Source of the DNA: Streptomyces sp. SM10 | Lineage (GTDB): Bacteria > Actinomycetota > Actinomycetes > Streptomycetales > Streptomycetaceae | DNA length: 64,000 bases | Direction of reading: 5' to 3' | Assembly: GCF_002910915.1 (NCBI RefSeq) | Contig: NZ_NEUF01000068.1 | Span: 310,001 to 374,000 of the forward strand | In this document: positions 25,661 through 35,300 of the stretch, one piece after another | Position numbering within the stretch: the stretch's first letter is position 1 | Layout of the letters: each line of letters starts with the position of its first letter | Translations under genes and position numbers: made by a program | Notes under the pieces: generated by a model | Told to the model about the DNA's origin: nothing | Databases searched by the model: none | Seen by the model: the letters and a program-made list of their open reading frames with translations, nothing else

Positions 25661-26746
25661 TCAGTACGCCCCGCCGAGGGATTCCTTGGCGTTGGTCTCG
25701 TCGTAGGCGCGGTCGCTGATGATGACGTTCTCGGGGATCTCCTCGCCGCCGTAGAACTTCTCGGCGGTCGCGAAGGCCAGCGGTCCGAAGCGCGGGTTGG
25801 ACTCGATGACGGCGTTGTACTCACCGTTGACCAGGGCCTGCACGGCGTTGCGGGTGCCGTCCACCGAGACGATCTTGACGTCCTTGCCGGGCTTCTTGCC
25901 GGCGGACTTCAGCGCGGTGACGGCACCGAGGCCCATCTCGTCGTTCTCGGCGTAGACGGCCGTGATGTCGGGCTTGGACTGGATGAGCTGCTCCATGACC
26001 TGCTGGCCCTTGTCGCGGGCGAACTCGCCGGTCTGCTGGGCGACGATCTCGATCCCGGGTGCCTGGGCCTTGATCTGGTCGACGAAGCCCTTGGTCCGGT
26101 CGGTGGTCACGTTGTTGCCCGAGGCGCCGAGGAGGATCGCCACCTTGCCCTTGCCGTCGGTCGCCTTGATCATTGCGTCGGCGGCGCGCTTGCCCTGCTC
26201 GACGAAGTCGGAGCCGAGGAAGGCCACGTAGTCCTTGCATGCCTCGGAGTTGACCTTGCGGTCGACGGTGAGGACGGGAACCTTCTTCGCCGCCGCGGCC
26301 TTGAGCGCCGGCTCGAGGCCGTCGGAGTTCAGCGGGGCGATGATGAGGAACTGGGCGCCCTGGGACAGCATGTCCTGGATGTCGCTGATCTGCTTGGACA
26401 GCTGCGACTGGGCGTTGGTGGTGAGCAGCTTCTTGACGCCGACCTTGGCGGCCTCGTCCTTGATGGACTGGGTCTCGGCGATGCGGAAGGGGTTGGCCTC
26501 CTTCTCCGACTGGGAGAAGCCGACCACCGCGTCCTTGAGGTCGATCTTGGGTGCGCCGTAGGTCTGCAGCGAACAGCCCGGGCCGGAGGCGGCTTCGGGG
26601 GACTTGGCCGCCTGTGCTCCCTGGCTGCTGTCACCGCCCGCGTTGTCCGCGGTCTCCGACTTGGAGCAGCCGGAAACGGCCAGCGTGGCGGTGGCGGCGA
26701 GCAGGCAGGCCGCGGCGAGGGTACGGGATCGACGCTGGGTCATCAT
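25661..26746 (-). CDS. YtfQ-like furanose-binding lipoprotein
   Basis: A 361-residue substrate-binding lipoprotein of the ribose/galactofuranose (YtfQ) class. The signal peptide ends in the lipobox LAVSGCSK (Cys about 27). The mature start KDAVVGFSQSEKEANPFRIAETQSI strongly resembles YtfQ; DRKVNSEACKDYVAFLGSDF and VSVDGTRNAVQAL are ligand-cleft elements. It captures a sugar, probably in furanose form, outside the membrane for the downstream importer. AAGGAG lies 9 bases before the first of two ATGs. The divergent partner is a GH127 arabinofuranosidase remnant, which supports an arabinofuranose diet. Confidence 0.9.
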   Translation of the reverse strand: MMTQRRSRTLAAACLLAATATLAVSGCSKSETADNAGGDSSQGAQAAKSPEAASGPGCSLQTYGAPKIDLKDAVVGFSQSEKEANPFRIAETQSIKDEAAKVGVKKLLTTNAQSQLSKQISDIQDMLSQGAQFLIIAPLNSDGLEPALKAAAAKKVPVLTVDRKVNSEACKDYVAFLGSDFVEQGKRAADAMIKATDGKGKVAILLGASGNNVTTDRTKGFVDQIKAQAPGIEIVAQQTGEFARDKGQQVMEQLIQSKPDITAVYAENDEMGLGAVTALKSAGKKPGKDVKIVSVDGTRNAVQALVNGEYNAVIESNPRFGPLAFATAEKFYGGEEIPENVIISDRAYDETNAKESLGGAY

Positions 26747-26917
26747 GCGCGGGACGCTCCTTGGCGAGGTGACGGCACGCCGTGCGGCGTGCGGTCGGGC
26801 ATGGCGGGACGGTGCATCGGCCGCTCGGCGGCAGATGACGACGTATCCCTCACGAACCCGCTTCCAGCTGCGGAAACGGGTGGCCGTGAGGGCTTGTGCG
26901 GCCTCTCGGCGGCTCGG

Positions 26918-26931
26918 TTTACAACGTTATA
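26918..26931. promoter_or_regulatory. Putative LacI-type operator, importer side
   Basis: The site TTTACAACGTTATA is centred on the self-complementary AACGTT and lies about 170 bases before the binding-protein gene. It shares ACAACGTT with the perfect palindrome at 36,401. Confidence 0.55.
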
Positions 26932-27086
26932 TAGGCGCGGCAGCACAGGCGGCAAGAGAGTTGTCGACGCGTTTCCAAAATGTGTCGGCCCGGGGCGTGC
27001 CGCCCGGCGGGGCGGTACGGCACCAGGTCCTGCGTCACCCCTGGACACCGGCTTGACCGCGTGCTGTCATACCGCCGACATCAATT

Positions 27087-27100
27087 TCTAACGTTGCAAG
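27087..27100. promoter_or_regulatory. Putative LacI-type operator, GH127 side
   Basis: TCTAACGTTGCAAG contains the same AACGTT core in an A+T-rich island about 115 bases before the GH127 start, suggesting shared control of uptake and hydrolysis. Confidence 0.5.
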
Positions 27101-27214
27101 TGAGGTGTCGTGCCGTCAGGTCCGGGTGCCACGGCCACCTTCGCCAGGGGCCGGTCCGATCCGGACCGGTCACCCCGCTCTTGTCCGGCAGAGCAGAAGC
27201 GGAGTCCCCACACG

Positions 27215-28923
27215 ATGCCCCTCAACCGCAGACAACTCATGACCGGCGCCCTGGCCACCGCCGCCGCGGTCACCGCGGGCGGCCGCTGGGCCACCACCGC
27301 GACGGCGGCCGGGGGTGTGATGCCCGCCGTGCCCGGCGGCCACTACTCCCCCGACACCGCGCCGCTGCACCCGACGGCGTTCCTGAAGCTTCCCCCCGGG
27401 CACGTCGCCGCCAAGGGCTGGCTGGCCGGCCAGCTCCGGATGCAGCTGGACGGTCTCTGCGGCCGGTACGAGGAGTTCTCCCACTTCCTCGACTTCGGTG
27501 AGTCCGGCTGGGTCAGGCCCGACAAGGGCGGCTGGGAGGAAGTCCCCTACTGGCTGCGGGGGTACACGGACCTGGCCATCGTCACCGGTGACGCGACGGC
27601 GCTGGCCGGCGCCCGGAAGTGGATCGACGCCATCCTCACGACCCAGCAGTCCGACGGCTTCTTCGGCCCGAAGGCCCTGCGGACCTCGCTCAACGGCGGT
27701 CCTGACTTCTGGCCCTTCCTGCCGCTGGTCCAGGCGCTGCGCTCCTGGCAGGAGTACAACGGCGACAGGCGGATCATCCCGTTCCTCAGCAGGTTCTTCC
27801 GCTACATGAACACCCAGGGCCCCGGCGCCTTCGACACCAGCTGGATCGCGCTGCGCTGGGGCGACGGGCTGGACAGCGTCTTCTGGCTGTTCAACCGCAC
27901 CGGCGACGCCTTCCTGCTCGACCTCGCCGACACGATCCACCGCTACGGGGCCGACTGGGGTGACAACCTGGTCAACCCGCACAACGTCAACATCGCCCAG
28001 GGCTTCCGCGAACCCGCCCAGTACGCCCTGCGCAGCGGCTCGCAGCAGGACACCCGGGACACGTACGGGACGTACGCCAAGGCCATGGACCGGTACGGGC
28101 AGTTCCCCGGCGGCGGCTTCGCCGGGGACGAGAACGCCAGGGAGGGACACGGGGACCCCCGCCAGGGGTTCGAGACCTGCGGAATCGTCGAGTTCGTGGC
28201 GAGCCACCAGCTGCTCACCCGGATCACGGGCGACCCCCTCTGGGCGGACCGCTGCGAGGAACTGGCGTTCAACTCGCTGCCCGCCTCGCTGGACCCGTCG
28301 GGGAAGGCGATCCACTACGTCACGAGTGCGAACAGTGTCGACCTGGACAACGTCCCCAAGAAGGACCGGCAGTTCCAGAACGGCTTCGCCATGCAGGCGT
28401 TCCTGCCCGGCGTCGACCAGTACCGCTGCTGCCCGCACAACTACGGCATTGGCTGGCCCTACTTCACCGAGGAGCTCTGGCTGGCCACCCCGGACAACGG
28501 TCTCGCAGCGGCGATGTACGCCCCCTGCGAGGTCACGGCGAAGGTCGCGGACGGCGCGGAGGTCACCTTCACCGAGGAGACCGGCTACCCCTTCACGGAC
28601 ACGGTCACCCTCTCCCTCAGGGCCCCGGAACAGCTGCGCTTCCCGTTGGTGCTGCGCGTGCCCGCATGGTGCGCCGATCCGGCAGCACCGAGCCGGTCGA
28701 GGACGTCACACTCGTCCCGATGGGCGCGGCACGGCTGCGGATCACGTCGTTCCCGACAGCGAACCCGGACGCGGCACCCTGGCTCGGTGACCGCTGGTAC
28801 AGGATCGCCAGCCGCAACTCCGGCAAGGTGCTGGGTGTGGACGGCATCTCCACCGCGAACAGCGCCCACGTCGTCCAGTACGACGACAACGGCACCGCGG
28901 ACCATCTCTGGCATCTGCTCTGA
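27215..28923 (+). pseudogene. GH127 (beta-L-arabinofuranosidase-like, DUF1680) gene with internal deletion and frameshift
   Basis: The head encodes a Tat signal (NRRQLMTGALATAAA) and the GH127 barrel to about residue 485, including the metal-site region GFETCGIVEF and DQYRCCPHNYG. It breaks off at LRVPAWC (about 28,670). The tail continues in another frame from about 28,672 to 28,923: PVEDVTLVPMGAARLRITSFP, the usual end of the GH127 beta-sandwich, then about 40 residues of a ricin-type lectin module. Roughly 120 or more residues of beta-sandwich are missing between. The head frame has no stop and runs on into the next gene. The barrel might still be made, but the gene is not intact. The GTP-independent start has GGAG 10 bases before the ATG at 27,215. 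Confidence 0.8.
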
Positions 28924-29011
28924 GGACAGCGCGCCGCCCGGCCCCCTTCCGATCCACTCCCCGCGACACTCCGGCGCGGGGAGTTCTTCCCTCCATCAAG
29001 GAGAACCTCGG

Positions 29012-31363
29012 ATGAAGCCCGCACCCGCACCACGCCCCCGCACCTGGTGGAGACGGTTAACGGCCGGCACCGGCCTGCTGGCCCTTCTCGCCACCGCGCT
29101 CGTCGGCGCCGCCACCGCCCCGGCGGCCGCCGCACCCACCGCCTGGACGCCGAAACCGGCCCCGATGACGACGCCCTGGACCGGCCAGGTGTCCGTCGAC
29201 CACCCGCTTCCCGAGTACCCGCGCCCCCAGCTCACCCGCCCCGACTGGGCCAATCTCAACGGCATCTGGGACTTCGCGGTGACCGGCCGCGACGCGGGGC
29301 AGCCCGCGTCCTTCTCCGAGCAGATCCGGGTCCCGTTCGTCGCCGAGTCCTCGCTTTCCGGGATCAAGCGGAAGATCACCGAGAACGACAAGCTCTGGTA
29401 CAAGCGCACCTTCACGGTGCCCTCGAACTGGAACGGCCGCCGGACCGTGCTCAACTTCGGCGCCTCCGACTGGCAGAGCACCGTCTGGGTCAACGGCACC
29501 CAGATCGGGGCCCACAAGGGCGGTTTCGACTCGTTCTCGTACGACATCACGCCCCAGCTCAACGGGGGCCCGAACACCATCGTGGTCTCCGTGTACGACC
29601 CGACGCAGACCGGTGGCCAGGCCGCCGGCAAGCAGCGGATCAACGACGTGAACCCCCATGCGGGCGGCGGGATCTTCTACACGGCGGCCTCCGGCATCTG
29701 GCAGACGGTCTGGCTGGAGCCCGTCGCGGCGTCGCACGTCACGCGCCTGGACATGACGCCGAACATCGGCAGCAGCACCCTGAGGGTCAAGGTGCAGGCG
29801 GCGGCCGGCAGCGGCCGGACCGCCCGGGTCACCGTCTCCAGCGGCGGCACCGTCGTGGGTACGGCGACGGGGGCTCCCGGTGCCGACATCTCCGTGTCCG
29901 TGCCGAGCCCCCGGCTGTGGAGCCCGGACGACCCGTTCCTCTACGACGTACGCGCCGACCTGCTGGACGGCACGAGCGTGGTGGACACGGTCGGCAGCTA
30001 CGCGGGCATGCGGTCGATCGCGGTCGCGAAGGTCGACAACATCCTGCGCCCCGTCCTCAACGGGAAGTTCGTCTTCCAGACGGGCACGCTCGACCAGGGC
30101 TACTGGCCCGACGGGATCTACACGGCGCCCACCGACGCCGCCCTCAGGTCGGACCTCCAGGCGCACAAGGACCTCGGCTTCAACATGGTCCGCAAGCACA
30201 TCAAGGTGGAGCCGCAGCGCTGGTTCTACTGGGCGGACAAGCTGGGCCTCCTGGTCTGGCAGGACATGCCGGCGATGGACACCGGGAAGACCCCCGACGG
30301 CGCGGCACGGACCCAGTGGGAGGCGGAGTACCACGCGGTGATCGACCAGCACCGCAGCTCGCCGTCGCTGGTCATGTGGGTGAACCAGAACGAGGGCTGG
30401 GGCCAGTACGACCAGGCCAGGGTCGCGAACGAGGTCAAGGCGTACGACCCGTCCCGGCTGGTCGACAACATGAGCGGGGTCAACTGCTGCGGCTCCGTGG
30501 ACGGCGGCAACGGTGACGTGGTCGACAACCACATCTACGTCGGTCCGGGCAACACCTCACCGACCGCCACCCGAGCGGCCGTCCTCGGCGAGTTCGGCGG
30601 GCTGGGCTGGAAGGTCCCGGGCCACGAGTGGTATCCGGGCGGCGGCTTCAGCTACGAGGACCAGGCCAGCGTCTCCGCCCTGAACAACCGCTTCGTGGGA
30701 CTCCTGGACAGCATCCGTGTCGGGCAGCTCCCGGCCGGGCTGTCGGCCTCCGTCTACACCGAGATCACCGACGTGGAGAACGAGGCGAACGGGCTGCTCA
30801 CCTACGACCGCCAGGTGGTCAAGGTCGACACCGCCCGGGTGAAGGCCGCCAACCAGGCCCTCATCCAGGCGTCGAAGACGCCTGCCCCGCCCGTCACCCT
30901 GCCCACCGGGCAGTACAGGTCGCTCCGGGTCACCACGCCCGGCCACACGAACAAGTACCTGCGCCACTCCCAGGCGCTCGCCTACACCGCGGTCGTCGAC
31001 GGCGGAAGCAGCGCGCTGCTGAAGAGCGACGCCACGTGGAAGGTCGTCACCGGTCTGGCGAACAGCAACTGTTATTCGCTGGAGTCCCGCAACTACCCCG
31101 GTGAGTACCTCCGGCACCGGGACTTCCGGGTCCGCCGCGACGCGAACGACGGCTCGGCCCTCTTCAAGGCCGACGCCACCTGGTGCGCGGTCGCGGGCAG
31201 CGGCGGGGTGCGGTTCTCCAGCGCGAACCTGCCCGGCAGCTATCTGCGCCACATCGACTCCGAGGTGTGGCTGGCCACGCCCGGTGGGGGGCACGCCTGG
31301 GACAACGCGGCCACCTTCACCGAGGACACCACCTGGGCGGTGGACGCGCCCTGGGCACCGTGA
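29012..31363 (+). CDS. Secreted GH2 glycoside hydrolase with C-terminal CBM42 (AbfB) module
   Basis: A 783-residue secreted enzyme with a signal peptide (about 1-40). The GH2 sugar-binding, immunoglobulin-like and barrel domains cover about 45-625: LTRPDWANLNGIWDFAV, HIKVEPQRWFYWADKLGL, then the acid/base in VNQNEGWG and the likely nucleophile Glu in VLGEFGGLGW. The last 155 or so residues are an AbfB beta-trefoil (CBM42) with repeats such as NKYLRHSQALAYT, GEYLRHRDFRVRR and GSYLRHIDSEVWL, which bind arabinofuranose side chains. Substrate is thus probably a glycoside in arabinose-rich plant polymer. AAGGAG precedes the ATG at 29,012. It is 55% or more like, in plan, to the GH2 at 32,314 but without its extra modules (visual comparison only). 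Confidence 0.88.
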   Translation: MKPAPAPRPRTWWRRLTAGTGLLALLATALVGAATAPAAAAPTAWTPKPAPMTTPWTGQVSVDHPLPEYPRPQLTRPDWANLNGIWDFAVTGRDAGQPASFSEQIRVPFVAESSLSGIKRKITENDKLWYKRTFTVPSNWNGRRTVLNFGASDWQSTVWVNGTQIGAHKGGFDSFSYDITPQLNGGPNTIVVSVYDPTQTGGQAAGKQRINDVNPHAGGGIFYTAASGIWQTVWLEPVAASHVTRLDMTPNIGSSTLRVKVQAAAGSGRTARVTVSSGGTVVGTATGAPGADISVSVPSPRLWSPDDPFLYDVRADLLDGTSVVDTVGSYAGMRSIAVAKVDNILRPVLNGKFVFQTGTLDQGYWPDGIYTAPTDAALRSDLQAHKDLGFNMVRKHIKVEPQRWFYWADKLGLLVWQDMPAMDTGKTPDGAARTQWEAEYHAVIDQHRSSPSLVMWVNQNEGWGQYDQARVANEVKAYDPSRLVDNMSGVNCCGSVDGGNGDVVDNHIYVGPGNTSPTATRAAVLGEFGGLGWKVPGHEWYPGGGFSYEDQASVSALNNRFVGLLDSIRVGQLPAGLSASVYTEITDVENEANGLLTYDRQVVKVDTARVKAANQALIQASKTPAPPVTLPTGQYRSLRVTTPGHTNKYLRHSQALAYTAVVDGGSSALLKSDATWKVVTGLANSNCYSLESRNYPGEYLRHRDFRVRRDANDGSALFKADATWCAVAGSGGVRFSSANLPGSYLRHIDSEVWLATPGGGHAWDNAATFTEDTTWAVDAPWAP

Positions 31364-31382
31364 TCTGACGCCAGCGCTCTCC

Positions 31383-31425
31383 GCGGGCCCGGTGCCGGCG
31401 TATCTCACGCCGTCACCGGGCCCGC
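31383..31425. terminator. Strong terminator hairpin between convergent genes
   Basis: GCGGGCCCGGTG (31,383-31,394) pairs perfectly with CACCGGGCCCGC (31,414-31,425) after the GH2 stop and before the end of the convergent acetyltransferase. Confidence 0.85.
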
Positions 31426-31497
31426 CCGCGCAAGGAGACACCCGCTTCACCGTTGACCAAGCCCGGCCCGACCACTCGCAGGGGACGCGCGAGAAGA

Positions 31498-31971
31498 TCA
31501 GCGAGGGCGTCGGACCGGAACCTCGAGCAGGTACTGGGCAAGGGTGCGGCCAGGAATCGACCCGGAGGGAACACGACCGGCGAGAACGCCCCCCATCGCC
31601 TCGTAGAAGGGCTCGGCGTTCGGGTCCGCATCCATGGTGAACCGGGTGAATCCCCGTGCTCGAGCAGTCTCTACGGCATGGGTGAACAACAGACGTCCGA
31701 CGCCCTGTCCGATCGCATCCGGGTCGACGAACATCATGCCCAGGACGCCCTGCGGCGGCTCACCCTCCAAGGTCGTGAAGCCCACGATGCCGCCGCCGCG
31801 CTCCGCAACAGCCGTGCGGCGGACGGCCAGCTCTTCGCCCTTGAGCGTGAGTTCCTCCCGACACGACGCGAGGAACTCGGCGTCATATCCCCAGTGAGCC
31901 TTCGAGCGGAGCGCCAGACGAGACAAGAGGCTCGCTTCCTCAGGCTGAGCGGGCCGGATCGAGACTTTCAC
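31498..31971 (-). CDS. GNAT-family N-acetyltransferase
   Basis: A 157-residue acetyltransferase of the GNAT fold. The acetyl-CoA loop is recognisable in MMFVDPDAIGQGVGRLLFTHAV (Q/RxxGxG region) and the C-terminal FTMDADPNAEPFYEAMGG is typical of small-molecule GNATs. It starts with GTG at 31,971 with GGAGG 6 bases upstream. Substrate unknown; it stands alone between convergent and divergent neighbours. Confidence 0.85.
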   Translation of the reverse strand: MKVSIRPAQPEEASLLSRLALRSKAHWGYDAEFLASCREELTLKGEELAVRRTAVAERGGGIVGFTTLEGEPPQGVLGMMFVDPDAIGQGVGRLLFTHAVETARARGFTRFTMDADPNAEPFYEAMGGVLAGRVPSGSIPGRTLAQYLLEVPVRRPR

Positions 31972-32313
31972 TCTGCACCTCCAGGGCGTGTTGTCATCAC
32001 CTCATGATCCACCGGGTCGTTTCGGAGAACGGGCGATCCGGGGAACATGTCCGCCCGGGCGCCGTGCGCGCACGGTCCGTCGTCGCCTCGGTGTCGGAGA
32101 GGACGCCTGGGGGCGGCTCCGCGCGGAGCCGGCGGCAGCAGGCCTCCGGGCCCCCTCCGTCCGGCCGGGATACGGCCGGACGGGCCGCGCAGCCGTCCTG
32201 CGGCCCGTCCCGTTCCGGACGCGCGGAGCTGCCGGCAGTACGGCGCGTGCACGCACTGCCGGGAGCGGTCCTGCGGGGTGCTCCCCACGGCTGTTCGCCG
32301 TCGTGGGTGCTCC
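31972..32313. other. Intergenic region with two hairpins and a short duplication
   Basis: This 342-base gap lies upstream of the GNAT gene and downstream of the GH2 gene at 32,314. It holds hairpins at 32,114-32,131 and 32,157-32,183 and a duplicated 29-base unit next to the GH2 stop codon. No gene was supported. Confidence 0.6.
32157..32183 (-). terminator. Terminator hairpin downstream of the modular GH2 gene
   Basis: CCGTCCGGCCG (32,157-32,167) pairs perfectly with CGGCCGGACGG (32,173-32,183), 5-base loop. A second hairpin, CGGCTCC/GGAGCCG, sits at 32,114-32,131. Confidence 0.75.
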
Positions 32314-32336
32314 TTACGGCTGTTCGCCGTCGTGGA
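32279..32336. repeat. Tandem duplication of 29 bases at the 3' end of the GH2 gene
   Basis: Two copies (32,279-32,307 and 32,308-32,336) of a unit containing ACGGCTGTTCGCCGTCGTGG match at about 26 of 29 positions. The inner copy contains the TAA stop of the GH2 gene; in the outer copy the equivalent triplet is TGG. Confidence 0.8.
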
Positions 32337-35300
32337 GCGCGGTCACCTCCTGGTCGGTGAGCGCCTTGTCGAACACCTTCACCTGGTCGACCGAGCCGTT
32401 CCAGAAGTCGGTGTTGCGGCCGTCCCACTTGGCGCGGCCCAGGGAGAGCGCGCCGCTGCTGACATCGGCGGAACCGGCCGCCGCCGTCGAGGCGAGCTTG
32501 CCGTCGACGTACAGCTTGATCTCGTCGCCGCTGCGCACGCCGACGAGGTGGTACCACTGGCCGAGCTCGGGCTTGATCTCCAGCCGGGCCCGGTGGGCGC
32601 CCGGGGTGGAGAAGGCGAACCCGCCCTGCCCGTACTGGAGGTAGAACGGGTTCTCCTGGCGCCGGCCGTCCTGGCTGACGACCGTGCCGTAGTTGTCCGG
32701 CAGGGCGTCGAGCGACGCCCACGCCGACACGGTGTAGTCACCGGTCGTGTCGACGACCGGGCCCTCGGTCTCGGCGGACTGGCCCTCGCCGTCGAACTTC
32801 AGCGCCGAACCCTGCACGCCCGGCGCCCAGGACGTCCCCTCGGAGAGGGTGAGGTCCTTGTGGTTCGGGCCGCTGTCGGCGCTCTTGGTCCCCTTGTTCT
32901 CGTCGAGGGACCAGGCGGCGCCGCCCTTGATCTCGTCGCGGTCGCCCGCGGCGGCACCAGCCGCGATGACCTCCTGGTTGATCTTCCGCACCTTCGCCGG
33001 GTCGACCTTGATCTCGCGGCGGTCGTACGTCCAGAGACCGTTGAGCTCGTTCTCGAGGTCGGTCACCTGGGTGTAGATGGAACCGGAGAGTTCGGCGCGG
33101 GCCGCGTCCAGGTAGTACGTACGGGTGTTCTCGACGTACTTGGCGGTCAGCGCGTCCTTGTCGGCGACACCGCTGTAGATCGCGGTGGGGGCACCCGGCC
33201 ACATGTTTCCCGGCATCCGGAGGGTGAAGCCGCCGTGCTCACCGTCCATCGCCGCACGGTTCTCGTCCGGGAAGGCCGGGTCGGTGTTGTTGTAGTCGTG
33301 GTGGTCGATGATGTCGCCCTTGCCGCTGTCACCCTTGGAGTTGCAGCAGTTGACACCACTGTGGGCGTTGACGACCCGGGAGGGGTCGGCGGCCTGGACC
33401 TTCTCGGTGATCTTTCCGGTCTCGGTGCGGTCCCACTCGCCCCAGCCCTCGTTGAAGACGATCCAAGCGCCGATCGAGGGATAGTTGTGCAACTGCTCCA
33501 TCATCTCGGCACCCTGGTCGAGGAAGGCCTTCTGGCCCTTCTCGCCGGTGATGTTGCCGGAGACGAAGTCCTGCCAGACCAGCAGTCCGAGCTGGTCCGC
33601 GTGGTAGTACCAGCGGGCAGGCTCGACCTTGATGTGCTTGCGCACGGAGTTGAAGCCGAGGTCCTTCTGGGCTTTCAGGTCGAAGACCAGGGCGTCGTCG
33701 CTGGGCGCCGTGTTCAGGCCGTCGGGGTAGAAGCCCTGGTCGAGCTGGGCGAGGGAGAAGAAGGGCTTCCCGTTGAGCACCAGCTTCCGGTAACCGCCGA
33801 CCTCCGCGACACCGAAGGAACGCATGCCGAAGTAGCTGTCGACGGTGTCCTTGGAGCGGCCGTCCCTGAGGGTGACCTTCAGGTCGTACAGGTACGGGTC
33901 GTCCGGCGTCCACAGGTGCTGCTTGGCGACCGGGAGACTCAGCTCGCTGTTGGCCGGGCCGGTGACGGTCCCGACGACCTTGCCCTTCTTGTCACGGGCG
34001 ACGGCGGTGACCCGGGCGGACTTCGAGGCGGCCTCGGAGCTGACCGTCAGGGCGAGCCGGCCCTTGTCGATGTCGGGCGTGGTCTTCAGGGAGTCGACGG
34101 CCGCGGGCGCGACGGGCTCCATCCAGACGGTCTGCCAGATACCGGAGGAAGCGGTGTAGAAGATGCCGCTGGGATTGGCGGACTGCTTGCCCGTGGGCTG
34201 GTCGGCACCGGTGGTGTCGGTGACCGCGACCACGATCTCCTGGGGGCCCCTGCCCTTGACGGCGTCGGTGATGTCGGCGCTGAAGGCGGTGTAGCCGCCG
34301 GTGTGCTCGGCGACCTGCTTGCCGTTGACCCAGACGGTCGCCTCGTAGTCGACGGCACCGAAGTTGAGCTTCAGGCGGTCCTCATGGCCGCGCTTGCCGA
34401 CCGACCAGCTCCTGGGCACCGTGACGAGCTTGCGGTAGAACATGTGGTCTTCGTGGCGCTCCAGCCCGGAAAGCTGGGACTCCACGGGGTAGGGCACGGT
34501 GATGCGCTCGTCGAGCTTCTTGCCGAAGACCGGCTTCTCGTCGGCGGTGGCTCCCGCGAACTCCCAGGGCCCGTTGAGGTTCTTCCAGTCGTCGCGCACC
34601 TGCTGCGGCCGGGGGTACTCCGGCAGCGGGTTCTTCGGGTTCACCTTCTCGCCCCACGGGGTGAGGAGACGGTGCGTGGAGAGGTTCTTCGCCCTGCGGC
34701 TGATCTCCGGGACGGTCTCGTCGCCGTTCTTCAGGCCGCCCTCACCGTCGTACGCGAACCTGACCTGCTGGCCCTTCTGGACGGCTCCGCCCAGGGTGAC
34801 GATGAGCGCCTTGCGGTTGTTCGAGGCCCTGACGACCGACTTCACCGGCATCGGCGTGGTGTCCGCCTCGATGCCGAGGTGGCCCTTCACGTCCTGGATG
34901 CCGCTGACCTCGTGGTCGAAGGTCGCCTGCACCTTCAGGCCGTCCTCCGCGACGCTCAGCCCGACCGGGTAGACCTCGAAATCGGCCGGCGGGGTGAACG
35001 CGGACTCGGGGACGATCTGCTTGGCGAGCTTCGCGCTCGACCAGCGCAGGAACATGTTCGCCCCGCCGGTGTCCTGGAACATCTCCAGCCGGAAGGTGTG
35101 CTGTTCGCCGGCCTTCAGGGTGACGGGCTTGCTGGTCTGCTCCTTGTCCCAGTCCGGCTCCCAGTGGTCGATGACGGCCGTGTCGTCGATGAAGAGACGG
35201 AAGCCGTTGTCACCGATGGCGGAGAACGTGTAGTCGCCGTCCTCCGGTGCCTCGATCTGCCCCGTCCAGCGGGCCGTGGTGTTCTCGGTCCTCCCGGTGG

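Larger units (their letters stand above)
26747..27214. promoter_or_regulatory. Divergent control region between sugar importer and GH127 gene
   Basis: These 468 bases hold the promoters for the importer operon (minus) and the GH127 gene (plus). Two A+T-rich islands stand out in otherwise GC-rich sequence, at 26,915-26,935 and 27,080-27,100, each with an AACGTT core. No other gene is seen. Confidence 0.65.
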
